Shown piece after piece: positions 46,148 to 54,688 of a DNA stretch of 64,000 nt. Position 1 is the stretch's first letter. Every line of letters begins with the position of its first letter. The DNA is from Streptomyces sp. 2114.4 (GTDB lineage Bacteria > Actinomycetota > Actinomycetes > Streptomycetales > Streptomycetaceae). Made by a program: the position numbers and the translations under genes. The notes beneath the pieces were generated by a model. It saw only the letters and a list, made by a program, of their open reading frames with translations. It was not told the DNA's origin and made no database searches. Location of the stretch: NCBI RefSeq assembly GCF_900187385.1, contig NZ_FYEY01000001.1, forward strand, positions 2,728,001 through 2,792,000. Direction: 5' to 3'.

Positions 46148-46496
46148 GGCGCTTGCAAGTCTGCGCGCGACCGTTTTCAGCCAACTTCCGGCCGAGGTCC
46201 ACACCTTGCCCCGAACCCCCCTCAACCCTGGTGTGAGCAGGGAGGAAAGGACCGCTGGGCATGGTTGTGCCCTACTGCGAACGGGCAGAGCCGAGACGCG
46301 TACTTCCCATGTAGGCCCGACGAGTGGAACGCTTCGTGATCGAATGCTTCGCGCCAAGTTGCCATATCGACATACCAGCGGGTGGTGAACTTGGCACTCC
46401 ATCCTCACGGAACACAGTAGATTCGATCTTGGTAGTAACGGCGGGGGAACTGTGCAGGACCGAGAGGGCGAGACGACCGAGGGGGGCTTAAGTGCC
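46148..46496 (+). promoter_or_regulatory. Long adpA upstream region
   Basis: 349 bp without a gene. Near 46347-46356 the minus strand reads TGGCGCGAAG, matching the recalled AdpA consensus TGGCSNGWWY at 9 of 10 positions. A TAGATT hexamer at 46418-46423 could be a -10 element. A long leader and autoregulation are known for adpA in other Streptomyces; the individual sites here are inference. Confidence 0.4.
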
Positions 46497-47783
46497 ATGA
46501 GCCAGGACTCCGCTGCCGTACCAGATGCCGCACGCAAGCTCGCCGCCCGACGACGCCGCGAAATAGTCGCGGTGCTCCTCTTCAGCGGCGGCCCCATTTT
46601 CGAGAGCTCCATTCCGCTCTCGGTCTTCGGCATCGACCGACAGGACGCAGGCGTTCCGCGGTACCGGCTGCTTGTGTGCGCGGGCGAAGATGCGCCTTTG
46701 CGCACGACCGGGGGGCTCGAACTGTCAGCCCCCTACGGGCTGGAGGCGATCTCCCGTGCCGGGACGGTCGTCGTACCGGCCTGGCGCTCCATCACCCAGG
46801 CGCCGCCGCCCGCGGCGCTCGACGCGCTGCGCCGCGCGCATGAAGAAGGGGCCAGAATCGTCGGGTTGTGCACGGGGGCGTTCGTCCTCGCCGCGGCCGG
46901 ACTGCTGGACGGCCGTCCGGCCACGACCCATTGGATGTACGCGCCGACGCTCGCCAAGCGTTATCCGTCCGTCCATGTGGATCCCCGCGAGCTCTTCGTC
47001 GATGACGGCGATGTGCTCACGTCCGCGGGAACGGCGGCCGGCATCGACCTGTGTCTGCACATCGTGCGCACCGACCACGGCGCGGACGCCGCCAACGCGC
47101 TGGCCCGCCGGCTCGTCGTGCCGCCGCGCCGCACCGCCTCCGATATGGGGCACCAGCGCTACCTCGACAGGTCATTACCTGAAGAAATCGGCGCCGACCC
47201 GCTCGCCGAGGTCGTCGCCTGGGCGCTGGAACATCTCCACGAGCAGTTCGACGTGGAGACGCTGGCCGCGCGCGCGTACATGAGCCGCCGCACCTTCGAC
47301 CGGCGCTTCCGGTCCCTGACGGGGAGCGCTCCGCTGCAGTGGCTGATCACTCAGCGGGTGCTGCAGGCCCAGCGGCTGCTGGAGACCTCCGACTACTCGG
47401 TGGACGAGGTCGCGGGGCGCTGCGGCTTCCGCTCGCCGGTCGCCCTGCGCGGCCACTTCCGCAGGCAGCTGGGCGCCTCGCCCGCCGCCTACCGGGCGGC
47501 CTACCGCGCACGGCGGCCGCAGAACGGGGCACCCGAGCCCGCGCTCAGACCGGAGCGGGCCGAGCGCGCCGAGCGGCCGGAGCGTGAGCGGGCGGCCCTG
47601 GGGGCGGGCGCGGAGCGGTTCACCGCCGCCGCGCTGGCCGGCCACGGCCTGGCCTCCGCCGAAGCGGGCGAAGCGGGCAAACCACAGTCGGATGTGTACG
47701 CCTCCCGGCTGCCGGAAACCGCGGTGGGGAGGGGAAGCGTCCGCCCCGTGCTGCCCGGGCAGCGCGAGCGCCCCGTAGGGTGA
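46497..47783 (+). CDS. adpA: AdpA (BldH), AraC-family master regulator of differentiation
   Basis: 428 residues from ATG 46497. The sequence is that of AdpA: a DJ-1/PfpI-like dimerisation domain ([20 protein letters not shown] to about residue 200) and a double-HTH AraC domain ([38 protein letters not shown]). An in-frame TTA (47175-47177, codon 227) lies in the linker between the two domains, the known site of bldA control. The C-terminal tail (about 90 residues past RARRPQ) is Glu/Arg/Ala-rich and variable. AdpA activates genes for aerial growth and secondary metabolism. ornA follows after 5 bp. Confidence 0.97.
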   Translation: MSQDSAAVPDAARKLAARRRREIVAVLLFSGGPIFESSIPLSVFGIDRQDAGVPRYRLLVCAGEDAPLRTTGGLELSAPYGLEAISRAGTVVVPAWRSITQAPPPAALDALRRAHEEGARIVGLCTGAFVLAAAGLLDGRPATTHWMYAPTLAKRYPSVHVDPRELFVDDGDVLTSAGTAAGIDLCLHIVRTDHGADAANALARRLVVPPRRTASDMGHQRYLDRSLPEEIGADPLAEVVAWALEHLHEQFDVETLAARAYMSRRTFDRRFRSLTGSAPLQWLITQRVLQAQRLLETSDYSVDEVAGRCGFRSPVALRGHFRRQLGASPAAYRAAYRARRPQNGAPEPALRPERAERAERPERERAALGAGAERFTAAALAGHGLASAEAGEAGKPQSDVYASRLPETAVGRGSVRPVLPGQRERPVG

Positions 47784-47788
47784 GATGT

Positions 47789-48406
47789 ATGAACGATCGC
47801 ATGGTGTGGATCGACTGCGAGATGACCGGCCTCTCGCTGGCGAATGACGCGCTCATCGAGGTGGCCGCTCTGGTCACCGACTCGGAGCTGAATGTGCTGG
47901 GCGACGGGGTGGATGTGGTGATCCGGCCCCCGGCCGAAGCACTCGGCACCATGCCGGAGGTGGTGCGCCAGATGCACACCGCCTCCGGGCTGCTGGAGGA
48001 ACTGGACGGCGGCACGACGCTGGAGGCGGCCGAGGCACAGGTGCTTGCGTACATCAAGCAGCATGTGCCGGAGCCGCGGAAGGCGCCGCTGTGCGGCAAC
48101 TCCGTCGGCACCGACCGCGGCTTCCTGCTGCGGGACATGCCGACGCTGGAGGACTACCTCCACTACCGGATCGTCGATGTCTCGTCCGTGAAGGAGCTGG
48201 CCCGGCGCTGGTATCCGCGGGCCTACTTCAACAGCCCGGACAAGAGCGGCAACCACCGGGCGCTGGCGGACATCCGTGAATCCATCGCGGAACTGCGCTA
48301 CTACCGGGAGGCGGTCTTCGTGCCGCAGCCCGGCCCCGACTCGGACACCGCGAAGGCCATTGCCGCCAAGCACGTCCTTCCTGCTGAGCCGCAGTCCACG
48401 CCGTAG
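47789..48406 (+). CDS. ornA: Oligoribonuclease
   Basis: 205 residues from ATG 47789. DEDDh exonuclease motifs: [20 protein letters not shown] (Exo I), [11 protein letters not shown] (Exo II) and [14 protein letters not shown] (Exo III with the catalytic His). It degrades 2-5-nt RNAs and pGpG from cyclic-di-GMP breakdown in the cytosol. The gap to adpA is only 5 bp, an arrangement known in other Streptomyces, where the pair is partly co-transcribed. Confidence 0.97.
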   Translation: MNDRMVWIDCEMTGLSLANDALIEVAALVTDSELNVLGDGVDVVIRPPAEALGTMPEVVRQMHTASGLLEELDGGTTLEAAEAQVLAYIKQHVPEPRKAPLCGNSVGTDRGFLLRDMPTLEDYLHYRIVDVSSVKELARRWYPRAYFNSPDKSGNHRALADIRESIAELRYYREAVFVPQPGPDSDTAKAIAAKHVLPAEPQSTP

Positions 48407-48422
48407 TGCGGCGCAGCAGGGC

Positions 48423-48470
48423 GCGTGTCGTGCGGGCCCCGGCGGGTGCGCCGTGACCCGCACGACACGC
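48423..48470 (+). terminator. ornA terminator
   Basis: Perfect 14-bp stem GCGTGTCGTGCGGG / CCCGCACGACACGC, 20-nt loop, 17 bp after the ornA stop. Confidence 0.85.
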
Positions 48471-48570
48471 CCTCGGCCCCGGGACACGAAACCTGGGCGC
48501 GAGCACCCCTTCGGACCCTGTACACTTTTTCTCAGCCGGTGGGGAAAAAGAACCACACAGCACCGGTCAT

Positions 48571-48647
48571 GGTGGGTATAGCTCAGCTGGTAGAGCACCT
48601 GGTTGTGGTCCAGGATGTCGCGGGTTCAAGTCCCGTTACTCACCCCA
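48571..48647 (+). tRNA. tRNA-His (anticodon GTG)
   Basis: Complete cloverleaf: acceptor GTGGGTA / TACTCAC, D-arm GCTCAGCTGGTAGAGC, anticodon arm CTGGTTGTGGTCCAG with anticodon GTG, T-arm CGGGTTCAAGTCCCG. The extra G at 48571 faces discriminator C, the G-1:C73 pair that identifies tRNA-His. CCA is encoded (48645-48647). Confidence 0.97.
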
Positions 48648-48651
48648 CATC

Positions 48652-48680
48652 AAGGCCCCCGACCTCTGGTCGGGGGCCTT
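48652..48680 (+). terminator. tRNA-His terminator
   Basis: Perfect 13-bp stem AAGGCCCCCGACC / GGTCGGGGGCCTT with a 3-nt loop, 5 bp after the CCA end. Confidence 0.88.
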
Positions 48681-48750
48681 GGCGTTTCTGCGGGCGTGGA
48701 AAGCCGGCGCTGCCGGTCGGGGGCAGGTGCCGCTGTCGTGGGGCCGGGCC

Positions 48751-49401
48751 TCAGTAGCCGACGGTGAAGCGCTCGCCGACGTGGCGGGGCTGCTCTATTT
48801 CGTCGACGACGGCGACGGCGTAGTCCTCGGTGGTGATCCGGCTGGCGCCCCCGGCGTCGGTGATCAGGTCGTCGAGGGCGGTGCGGTAGCTGCCGGTGCG
48901 CTCGCCGGGCTCGATGGTGGCGGCCGGACTGAGGCTGGTCCAGCGCACATCGGAGACGGAGCGGTAGAAGTCCAGCGCATCGCCGTGGGCGTGCATGATC
49001 TCCAGCAGGAAGGCGGGCAGGCCCTCCGCGTCCCAGACCCGTGCGCCGTCCGGCGTGCGCAGCGAGCCGGCGCCGCCGACGGAGATCAGCCGGGGTGCCG
49101 TGTCGCCGAGGGTGCGCAGCCCGGCGACAAGGGACTCGGCGGCGGGCCTGATCGTGGCGGTGTGGCCCGGTCCGTCGCCGCCGCCGACCGCGCTGACCAG
49201 GACGTCCCGGCCCTGGGCCACGGCGGCGACGGACGCCGGGTCGAGGGCGTCGCCGGTGATCACGGTCAGGTCCGGGTGGCTGACGGTGATCTTCGCGGGG
49301 TCGCGGACGACCGCGGTGACCCGGTGGCCGCGCCGCAGGGCCTCGTGGAGGATGCGGCTTCCGATGGTGCCGTTGGCCCCGAAGAGCGCGATCGTGGACA
49401 T
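48751..49401 (-). CDS. NAD(P)-binding oxidoreductase/epimerase-like protein
   Basis: 216 residues. The N-terminal Rossmann motif is IALFGANGTIGSRILHEALR (GxxGxxG), followed by VVRDPAK, which could bind NADPH phosphate. SVGGAGSLRTPDG matches the YwnB/NmrA-like short family (NAD(P)H-binding domain 10). No Tyr-x3-Lys catalytic pair is evident. Divergent from an AraC-type regulator that may control it. Probable role: reductase or redox sensor; substrate unknown. Confidence 0.88.
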   Translation of the reverse strand: MSTIALFGANGTIGSRILHEALRRGHRVTAVVRDPAKITVSHPDLTVITGDALDPASVAAVAQGRDVLVSAVGGGDGPGHTATIRPAAESLVAGLRTLGDTAPRLISVGGAGSLRTPDGARVWDAEGLPAFLLEIMHAHGDALDFYRSVSDVRWTSLSPAATIEPGERTGSYRTALDDLITDAGGASRITTEDYAVAVVDEIEQPRHVGERFTVGY

Positions 49402-49450
49402 GGTGGTCTCCCAGCTGCTGTGTACGTCCGGGTGTGGACTTCCGTTTTTC

Positions 49451-49468
49451 GTCAGCGGTCCCGCTGAC
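49451..49468. promoter_or_regulatory. 18-bp dyad between oxidoreductase and AraC regulator
   Basis: GTCAGCGGTCCCGCTGAC has perfect 8-bp arms and a 2-nt centre, and lies in the 122-bp divergent promoter region. Confidence 0.6.
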
Positions 49469-49523
49469 GTCTTCTACGCTAGGGGGACCAACAGGGCATT
49501 TCGGGGTGCTGAGGGGACCGGTG

Positions 49524-50435
49524 ATGGTGAAAATGCGACAGGAGAGCCGGGTGCCGTCGCCGGAGATCCCGGAGGTGGCGTTCTCGGCGCCGGCCGGGCG
49601 GCCGACGGGGGTGGAGGTGCTGACGCTCGCGGAGCTGCGGGCGCGCGCGGACGCCTGTCAGCTGTCCGCCCCGCACCGCCCCGGCTTCCACCATCTGCTG
49701 GTCCTGGACGGCGGCCGGCTGGTGCACAGCGTCGACTTCCGCGAGCACGTCCTCGCGCCGGGCGATCTGCTGTGGTCGCGACCCGGGCAGGTCCAGCACT
49801 TCGGTGATCTGACGGGCGCGGAGGGGCGGCTGGTGCTCTTCGAGGCCGGCTTCCTGGATCCGGCGACCGCGGCCGCGGCCCGGGTCGAGGACTGGTACGG
49901 GCCGGCCGTACGGCATCCGGCGGGCGCCGCGGCCCGGGGCGTGGACGCGGCGATGCGGCAGCTGCACGGGGAGTTCGGGTCGCTGGGCGGGCTGCCGCTG
50001 GAGATCCATCTCGAGGTGCTGCGGCATCTGCTGGCCGTCCTGGTGCTGCGGGCCGCGCATCCGGACGGGGAGGCGGACGGGGCCGGGGACGGGTCCTGTG
50101 CGGCGAGCGCGGCCTATCTGCGCTTCCGGGACGCAGTGGAGCGGGACTTCACCCGCAGCCGCCGGGTCGCCGACTACGCCCGCGCGCTGGGCTACGCCCC
50201 GCGCACCCTCTCCCGCGCCACCGAGGCCGTCGCCGGGGTGGGGGCCAAGGAGTTCATCGACCGGCGGGTGGTGCTGGAGGCCAAGCGGCTGCTGGCGCAC
50301 GGCGACCGTTCCGCGGCCCGCATCGCGGACCGGCTGGGCTTCGCCGACGCCCCCAACTTCAGCAAGTTCTTCCAGCGGCAGACGGGCACCACCCCGATCG
50401 CGTTCCGCACGGCGGTACGCAGCGGCGCGGCCTGA
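49524..50435 (+). CDS. AraC-family transcriptional regulator
   Basis: 303 residues; ATG 49524 has GAGGGG 7 nt upstream (GTG 49521 and ATG 49533 are alternatives). A cupin-like sensor domain (HHLLVLDGGRLVHSVDFREH, then LAPGDLLWSRPGQVQHF) is followed by the AraC DNA-binding domain (VADYARALGYAPRTLSRATE; RIADRLGFADAPNFSKFFQR). It probably regulates the divergent oxidoreductase through the dyad between them. Confidence 0.92.
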   Translation: MVKMRQESRVPSPEIPEVAFSAPAGRPTGVEVLTLAELRARADACQLSAPHRPGFHHLLVLDGGRLVHSVDFREHVLAPGDLLWSRPGQVQHFGDLTGAEGRLVLFEAGFLDPATAAAARVEDWYGPAVRHPAGAAARGVDAAMRQLHGEFGSLGGLPLEIHLEVLRHLLAVLVLRAAHPDGEADGAGDGSCAASAAYLRFRDAVERDFTRSRRVADYARALGYAPRTLSRATEAVAGVGAKEFIDRRVVLEAKRLLAHGDRSAARIADRLGFADAPNFSKFFQRQTGTTPIAFRTAVRSGAA

Positions 50436-50506
50436 GAGCGCGGGCGGCGGGCGGGAGTTGGGGCGGGCGGGGCGCACGGGCGGCGGCCCGTGCCGGGTAC
50501 GCGGGC

Positions 50507-50547
50507 GGCGGGGCGCAGCGGTAGGGGGATTCCCGCTGCGCCCCGCC
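50507..50547. terminator. Bidirectional terminator between AraC regulator and chitinase
   Basis: Perfect 15-bp stem GGCGGGGCGCAGCGG / CCGCTGCGCCCCGCC with an 11-nt loop between convergent genes. Confidence 0.85.
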
Positions 50548-50590
50548 TCTCGGGCGAGCGGTCCGGTGGGGGCCGGGCCGCCGGTGGGGG

Positions 50591-51646
50591 TCAGCCGGTG
50601 TACTTGGCGAAGGCCTTGGTGAAGTCCAGCGGCTTCTGCTGGACGGAGCTGCAGGTGGGCTGCGCCGAGGTGGCGGCACCGCCCGGGCAGGCCTGGTCGC
50701 GGGTGGCGGACCACATCGACAGCCAGGCCAGGTGCTTCTTCTTGGCGAACTTCACCAGCTGGGTGGCGTCGTCGGCCCGGAAGACCTCGTTCTGCACGTC
50801 GTTGACGCCGATCATCGGGGTCACGGCCACGGTCCTCCAGGCGGCCGCCTCGCTCAGGCCGAGCGCCTTCTTGAGCTGGCCCTGGGTGGCGGTGGCGGCC
50901 TGGATCGCGTAGGTGCCCATGTCGCCGCTGTAGGAGGCGCCGTAGTCCATCGCCATGATGTTGACGGCGGAGATCTTGACGCCGTTCTTCTTGGCGTCGG
51001 CGACCAGGTTCACCCCGTCCTGCGTCAGGCCCTCGGGCATCACCGGCAGGGTGAAGGAGACGTCCAGGCCGGGGTGCTTCTTCTGGAGCTGGGTGAGGGC
51101 GCGGGCGCGGCGGGTGTTGGCGGCGGTGTCGGGCAGGGCGCCGCCCTCGATGTCGAAGTCGGCTTTGGTGAGCTTGAACCGGTCGATGACCTTGCCGTAG
51201 GCGGCGGCCAGTTCGTCCGCGGAGCCGCAGGCCGCCCCGAGCTCGGTGCCGGTGGCACCGCCGAAGGAGACCCGGACGTCGCCGCCGGCCTTGCGCAGGG
51301 CGGGTATCTGCCGGGCCACCTGGTCGTTGCCGAGCTCACCGGAGCCGCCCCACTTGGGGGTGCAGCCGCCGCCGGAGGTGACGAAGGCGAGGTGGAAGTT
51401 CTTGACCCCGGTCTTCCGGGCGGTGCCGGCCAGGTCGTGGGCGGGGGCGAGCGAGGTGTCGACGTACGGGGCGAAGCCGGCGGCGGCCTTCGGGGCCTGC
51501 GCGCCGGCGGTGGTCCGCGGTGCCTTGGCGGCCAGGGCGGACCCGGCGACGGCGAAGGCGCCGCCGGCCGCGACCAGGACGGCGGCGCCGCTCACGATCA
51601 GCTGGGTGGTGCGGCTCTTGCGCCGGCGGTGTGCCGAAGAACTCAT
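50591..51646 (-). CDS. Secreted GH18 chitinase-like protein
   Basis: 351 residues from ATG 51646. Signal peptide with a basic start (SSSAHRRRKSRT) and hydrophobic core to about residue 40. The GH18 barrel is complete: substrate strand VRVSFGGATGTE, catalytic DxxDxDxE-type strand TKADFDIEGG with the acid Glu, then NIMAMDYGA. A single catalytic domain with no chitin-binding module. Family role: hydrolysis of chitin or related glycans outside the cell. No dre-like site was seen upstream, unlike the hexosaminidase. Confidence 0.9.
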   Translation of the reverse strand: MSSSAHRRRKSRTTQLIVSGAAVLVAAGGAFAVAGSALAAKAPRTTAGAQAPKAAAGFAPYVDTSLAPAHDLAGTARKTGVKNFHLAFVTSGGGCTPKWGGSGELGNDQVARQIPALRKAGGDVRVSFGGATGTELGAACGSADELAAAYGKVIDRFKLTKADFDIEGGALPDTAANTRRARALTQLQKKHPGLDVSFTLPVMPEGLTQDGVNLVADAKKNGVKISAVNIMAMDYGASYSGDMGTYAIQAATATQGQLKKALGLSEAAAWRTVAVTPMIGVNDVQNEVFRADDATQLVKFAKKKHLAWLSMWSATRDQACPGGAATSAQPTCSSVQQKPLDFTKAFAKYTG

Positions 51647-51816
51647 CTCGTGCCTGCCTGTCGTCACGTGGAGGGGGAGGGGTGCACCGTGGTGTGTCCC
51701 GCACGCTAGCGGCAGGGAAACGGACAAATGGCGGTAATCGCACGGAGGTTGGGGGACTTAGGAGCGCCTTAAGGAAGCGGAAGGGAGTGGTTAAGAAGCA
51801 GGGGCGGAAACCCCGC

Positions 51817-51829
51817 GGGGGGGGGGGGG
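51817..51829. repeat. Homopolymeric tract of 13 G
   Basis: Thirteen consecutive G just beyond the histidine-kinase stop codon, in the intergenic region toward the chitinase promoter. Length could vary by slippage or be a sequencing uncertainty. Confidence 0.8.
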
Positions 51830-51833
51830 ACGG

Positions 51834-53267
51834 TCAGGAGCCGGTGCGCGCGGTCCGCCGGCGCCGGACGCCGAGCGTGCGGCGCAGCCGGTGGCCGCGG
51901 CGGGCGCCGGTGCGGGCGCGCCGGTCGTCCAACGCCAGCCAGACCCGGACCTCGGTGCCGCCGAGGACGGAGCGGCCGATGCGCACATCGCCGCCGGTGG
52001 ACTCGGCCAGCCGTCGCACGATGTCCAGGCCGAGGCCGGTGGAGCCTCCCCCGGCTACCGCTGGGCGGTGCCCCCGACCGCCCCCGCCCGACCAGCCGCG
52101 GCGCAGCGCCGCGTCCGGGTCGTCGATGCCGCCGCCGGCGTCCGAGACCAGCACGATCACCGCGTCCTCGGCGTTGTGGACATCGACCGCGAAGGCGGTG
52201 CCCTCGGGGGTGTGGCGGAAGACGTTGCCGAGCATTGCGTCCAGGGCGGCGGCGAGTTCGGGGCGGGCGACGGGGACGCGTACGGGGCGGTCCGCACCGG
52301 CGACGCGGACGGTGCGGCCCTCGTCCTCGGCGAGCGCCGACCAGAAGTCCATCCGTTCGCGGATCACCTCGGCGGCGTCACAGCCCGCCGCAGCGGCGGC
52401 CTGCCGGGTCTGGGCCTTCTGCTCACGAGCGGTGCGGATGATCTGGTCGACCTCGCGCTCCAGTTGCTCGACGGCGGCCCGGGTCTGCTCGGCGGCCGAG
52501 GTGTCGCCGAGGGAGGCGGCGTTGAGCCGCAGGACGGTCAGCGGGGTACGCAGCCGGTGCGAGAGGTCGGCGGCCAGTTCGCGTTCGTTGGCGAGCAGTT
52601 GGACGACCTGGTCGGCCATGGCGTTGAAGGCGCTGGCCGCGGACCGCAGTTCGTGGGGGCCGTCCTCCGGAACGCGGACGCCGAGCTTGCCCGTGCCGAG
52701 GTCGTGAGCGGCGCCGGCCAGCCGCTTCGCGGGCCGCACCATGCGGGTGCCGAGCCGGTCGGCGACGGCGACCGAGCCGATGATCAGCGCGAGGCCGACC
52801 CCGGCGAGCACCACCCAGGAGGTGGCGACTCCCTTGGTGAGCGCCGCGTCGGGGACGAAGACCTCGACGACCGCGATACCGGACGCGACGGCGGTCGGCT
52901 GAAGCAGCGCGGAGCCGCCGGGGACCGGGGAGATGGAGGCCCGGCCGAGCTTGGCCGCGGCCGCCACATCCGCTTGTGCCGCGCGCCGGGAGCCGAGCTC
53001 GGCGGGCTTGCCGTTCCGGCCGCCCGCCGGGACGTGCACGCCGATCCGGCCGCCGGGGCCGGTCTCGGCACTGGCGACGGCGCGTTCGAGCTGGGTGCGG
53101 TCGGTGGTGATGGCGAGGACCGGGCCGATGGTGGCGGCCTGCCGTTCGGCATTGGAGTAGGCGCGGTCGCGGGCCAGCTCCTTGACGACCAGTCCGAGGG
53201 GGACGGCGAACGCGACGACGACCATGGTGGTGACGGCCAGCGCCACCTTGACCAGGGCCCATCTCAT
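51834..53267 (-). CDS. Sensor histidine kinase of an OmpR-type two-component system
   Basis: 477 residues. Two membrane spans (about 7-29 and 150-170) flank an extracytoplasmic sensor domain of about 115 residues. HAMP follows, then HisKA with the phospho-His in ADLSHRLRTPLTVLRL. HATPase_c has the N-box MLGNVFRHTP and GSTGLGLDIV. A Gly-rich insert (RRGWSGGGGRGHRPAVAGGG) lies in the ATP lid. The basic C-terminal tail (Arg-rich, about 25 residues) is unusual. The start overlaps the response-regulator stop (ATGA). Confidence 0.93.
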   Translation of the reverse strand: MRWALVKVALAVTTMVVVAFAVPLGLVVKELARDRAYSNAERQAATIGPVLAITTDRTQLERAVASAETGPGGRIGVHVPAGGRNGKPAELGSRRAAQADVAAAAKLGRASISPVPGGSALLQPTAVASGIAVVEVFVPDAALTKGVATSWVVLAGVGLALIIGSVAVADRLGTRMVRPAKRLAGAAHDLGTGKLGVRVPEDGPHELRSAASAFNAMADQVVQLLANERELAADLSHRLRTPLTVLRLNAASLGDTSAAEQTRAAVEQLEREVDQIIRTAREQKAQTRQAAAAAGCDAAEVIRERMDFWSALAEDEGRTVRVAGADRPVRVPVARPELAAALDAMLGNVFRHTPEGTAFAVDVHNAEDAVIVLVSDAGGGIDDPDAALRRGWSGGGGRGHRPAVAGGGSTGLGLDIVRRLAESTGGDVRIGRSVLGGTEVRVWLALDDRRARTGARRGHRLRRTLGVRRRRTARTGS

Positions 53268-53956
53268 CGCGGCGGCTCCAGCTTCACGCCCACGCCCCGC
53301 AGGGTGTGCAGGTACCGGGGCCGCGCCGCGGTTTCGCCCAGCTTGCGGCGCAGCCAGGACAGATGGACGTCGATGGTCTGGTCGTCGCCGTAGGACTGCT
53401 GCCAGACCTCGGCGAGGAGTTCCTTGCGGGGGACGACGACGCCGGGGCGCCCGGCGAGGAAGGCCAGCAGGTCGAACTCCCTGCGGGTCAGATCGAGGGT
53501 GGCGCCGTCCAGTTCGGCCTGCCGGCGCAGCGGGTCGATGGACAGGCCGCCGACCCGGATCACTCGTGAGGGCGCCTTGGCACCGGCCGCGGCGGCCCGG
53601 GAGCGGCGCAGTACGGCCGTCATCCGGGCCGACAGGTGCTCCACGGAGAACGGCTTGGTGAGGTAGTCGTCGGCACCGTCGTTCAGCAGCCGGACGATGT
53701 CGGCCTCGTTGTCGCGGGCGGTGGCGATGATCACGGGGACATCGGTGATGCCGCGGAGCATCTTCAGCGCCTCGCCGCCATCGAGATCGGGGAGGCCGAG
53801 GTCGAGGATGACGACGTCGAAGCCGACGTGCGCCACCTCGCGGAGCGCTTCCAGAGCGGTACCGACGCTGCGTACCGTGTGGGCGGCCTCGGTCAGATGC
53901 CGGATCAGAGCCGAGCGTACGAACTGGTCGTCCTCGACGACGAGCACACGTGCCAT
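53264..53956 (-). CDS. OmpR/PhoB-type response regulator
   Basis: 230 residues. Receiver domain with the phospho-acceptor Asp52 (VVILDLGLPDLDGG), acidic pair Glu8-Asp9, and Lys in YLTKPFS. The C-terminal winged helix reads LDLTRREFDLLAFLAGRPGV and DVHLSWLRRKLGE. Partner of the downstream, overlapping kinase. Divergent from a small secreted protein, a possible target. Confidence 0.95.
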   Translation of the reverse strand: MARVLVVEDDQFVRSALIRHLTEAAHTVRSVGTALEALREVAHVGFDVVILDLGLPDLDGGEALKMLRGITDVPVIIATARDNEADIVRLLNDGADDYLTKPFSVEHLSARMTAVLRRSRAAAAGAKAPSRVIRVGGLSIDPLRRQAELDGATLDLTRREFDLLAFLAGRPGVVVPRKELLAEVWQQSYGDDQTIDVHLSWLRRKLGETAARPRYLHTLRGVGVKLEPPR

Positions 53957-54065
53957 GGGCGGCACCGTACGCCATTCGGGCGGGGGCCTTGCCCGAGGTT
54001 GACAGCGGGACGGCGCACTCCGGCGCGCGGGACGGGGCTGCAACGGGGCGGTCGGGTGGGGCAGT

Positions 54066-54641
54066 ATGAGCCGGATGCAGCGAGGACTGGTTCATGCGGC
54101 GGCCTGGACGCTGGCGACCGGCGCCGCGGTCACCCTGTCGTGGTTCGGCGTGCACACCGTGCTGTCCGCCACGGCGTACGACGCACCGCGCGCACTGCCG
54201 ATCTCCGGCCAGGTGGCCTCGCAGGCGGGGAAGGGCGACGCCGCACCGCGCGCCTCCTCCACCCACCGCCCCAAGCCGTCCCGTTCACCCGCCCCCACGC
54301 CGGCGCCCACCGGCGGCACGCCGTCCCGCCCGTCCGCCCCGTCCCACGGTGCCACCCCCCGGTCCGGGTACCCGGACGCCACCTCACCGGGCGGCTCCGT
54401 ACCGGACACCGACGGCCGGGTCAGGAGTTATTCCACAGCGGGCGGGCGGGTGGTCTTCGACATGGGCAGCCGGGCCGCCGAGTTGGTGTCGGCGACACCG
54501 AACCCGGGCTGGGAGATGCAGGTGTGGAAGCAGAACGGGTGGATCCGGGTCGACTTCTCCGGCGGCAGCGGCCATACGTCCGTGTTCTGCACCTGGAACG
54601 GCCATCCGCCGGCCGTGCAGACCGCCGGGCCCACGGCGTAG
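54066..54641 (+). CDS. Small secreted or membrane-anchored protein next to the two-component system
   Basis: 191 residues from ATG 54066 (ATG 54075 possible). One N-terminal hydrophobic segment (AAAWTLATGAAVTLSWFGVH) could be a signal anchor. A Pro/Ser/Thr-rich spacer follows (about residues 55-115). The C-terminal globular part has GRVVFDMGSRAAELVSATPN and GWIRVDFSGGSGHTSVFCTW. Family not recognised. Divergent from the response regulator across 109 bp. Confidence 0.7.
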   Translation: MSRMQRGLVHAAAWTLATGAAVTLSWFGVHTVLSATAYDAPRALPISGQVASQAGKGDAAPRASSTHRPKPSRSPAPTPAPTGGTPSRPSAPSHGATPRSGYPDATSPGGSVPDTDGRVRSYSTAGGRVVFDMGSRAAELVSATPNPGWEMQVWKQNGWIRVDFSGGSGHTSVFCTWNGHPPAVQTAGPTA

Positions 54642-54659
54642 CGGCGCGCGGCGCTCCCG

Positions 54660-54688
54660 GAGGCGGGCCGGACGACGCGGCCGGCCTC
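54660..54688. terminator. Hairpin overlapping the spermidine-synthase-like stop
   Basis: 11-bp stem with one mismatch (GAGGCGGGCCG / CGGCCGGCCTC), 7-nt loop, between convergent genes and touching the stop codon of the minus-strand gene. Confidence 0.6.

Noticed and set aside
48571..48680. tRNA-His as an integration site for a mobile element
   Set aside because: No integrase gene and no repeated tRNA 3' end found in the window.
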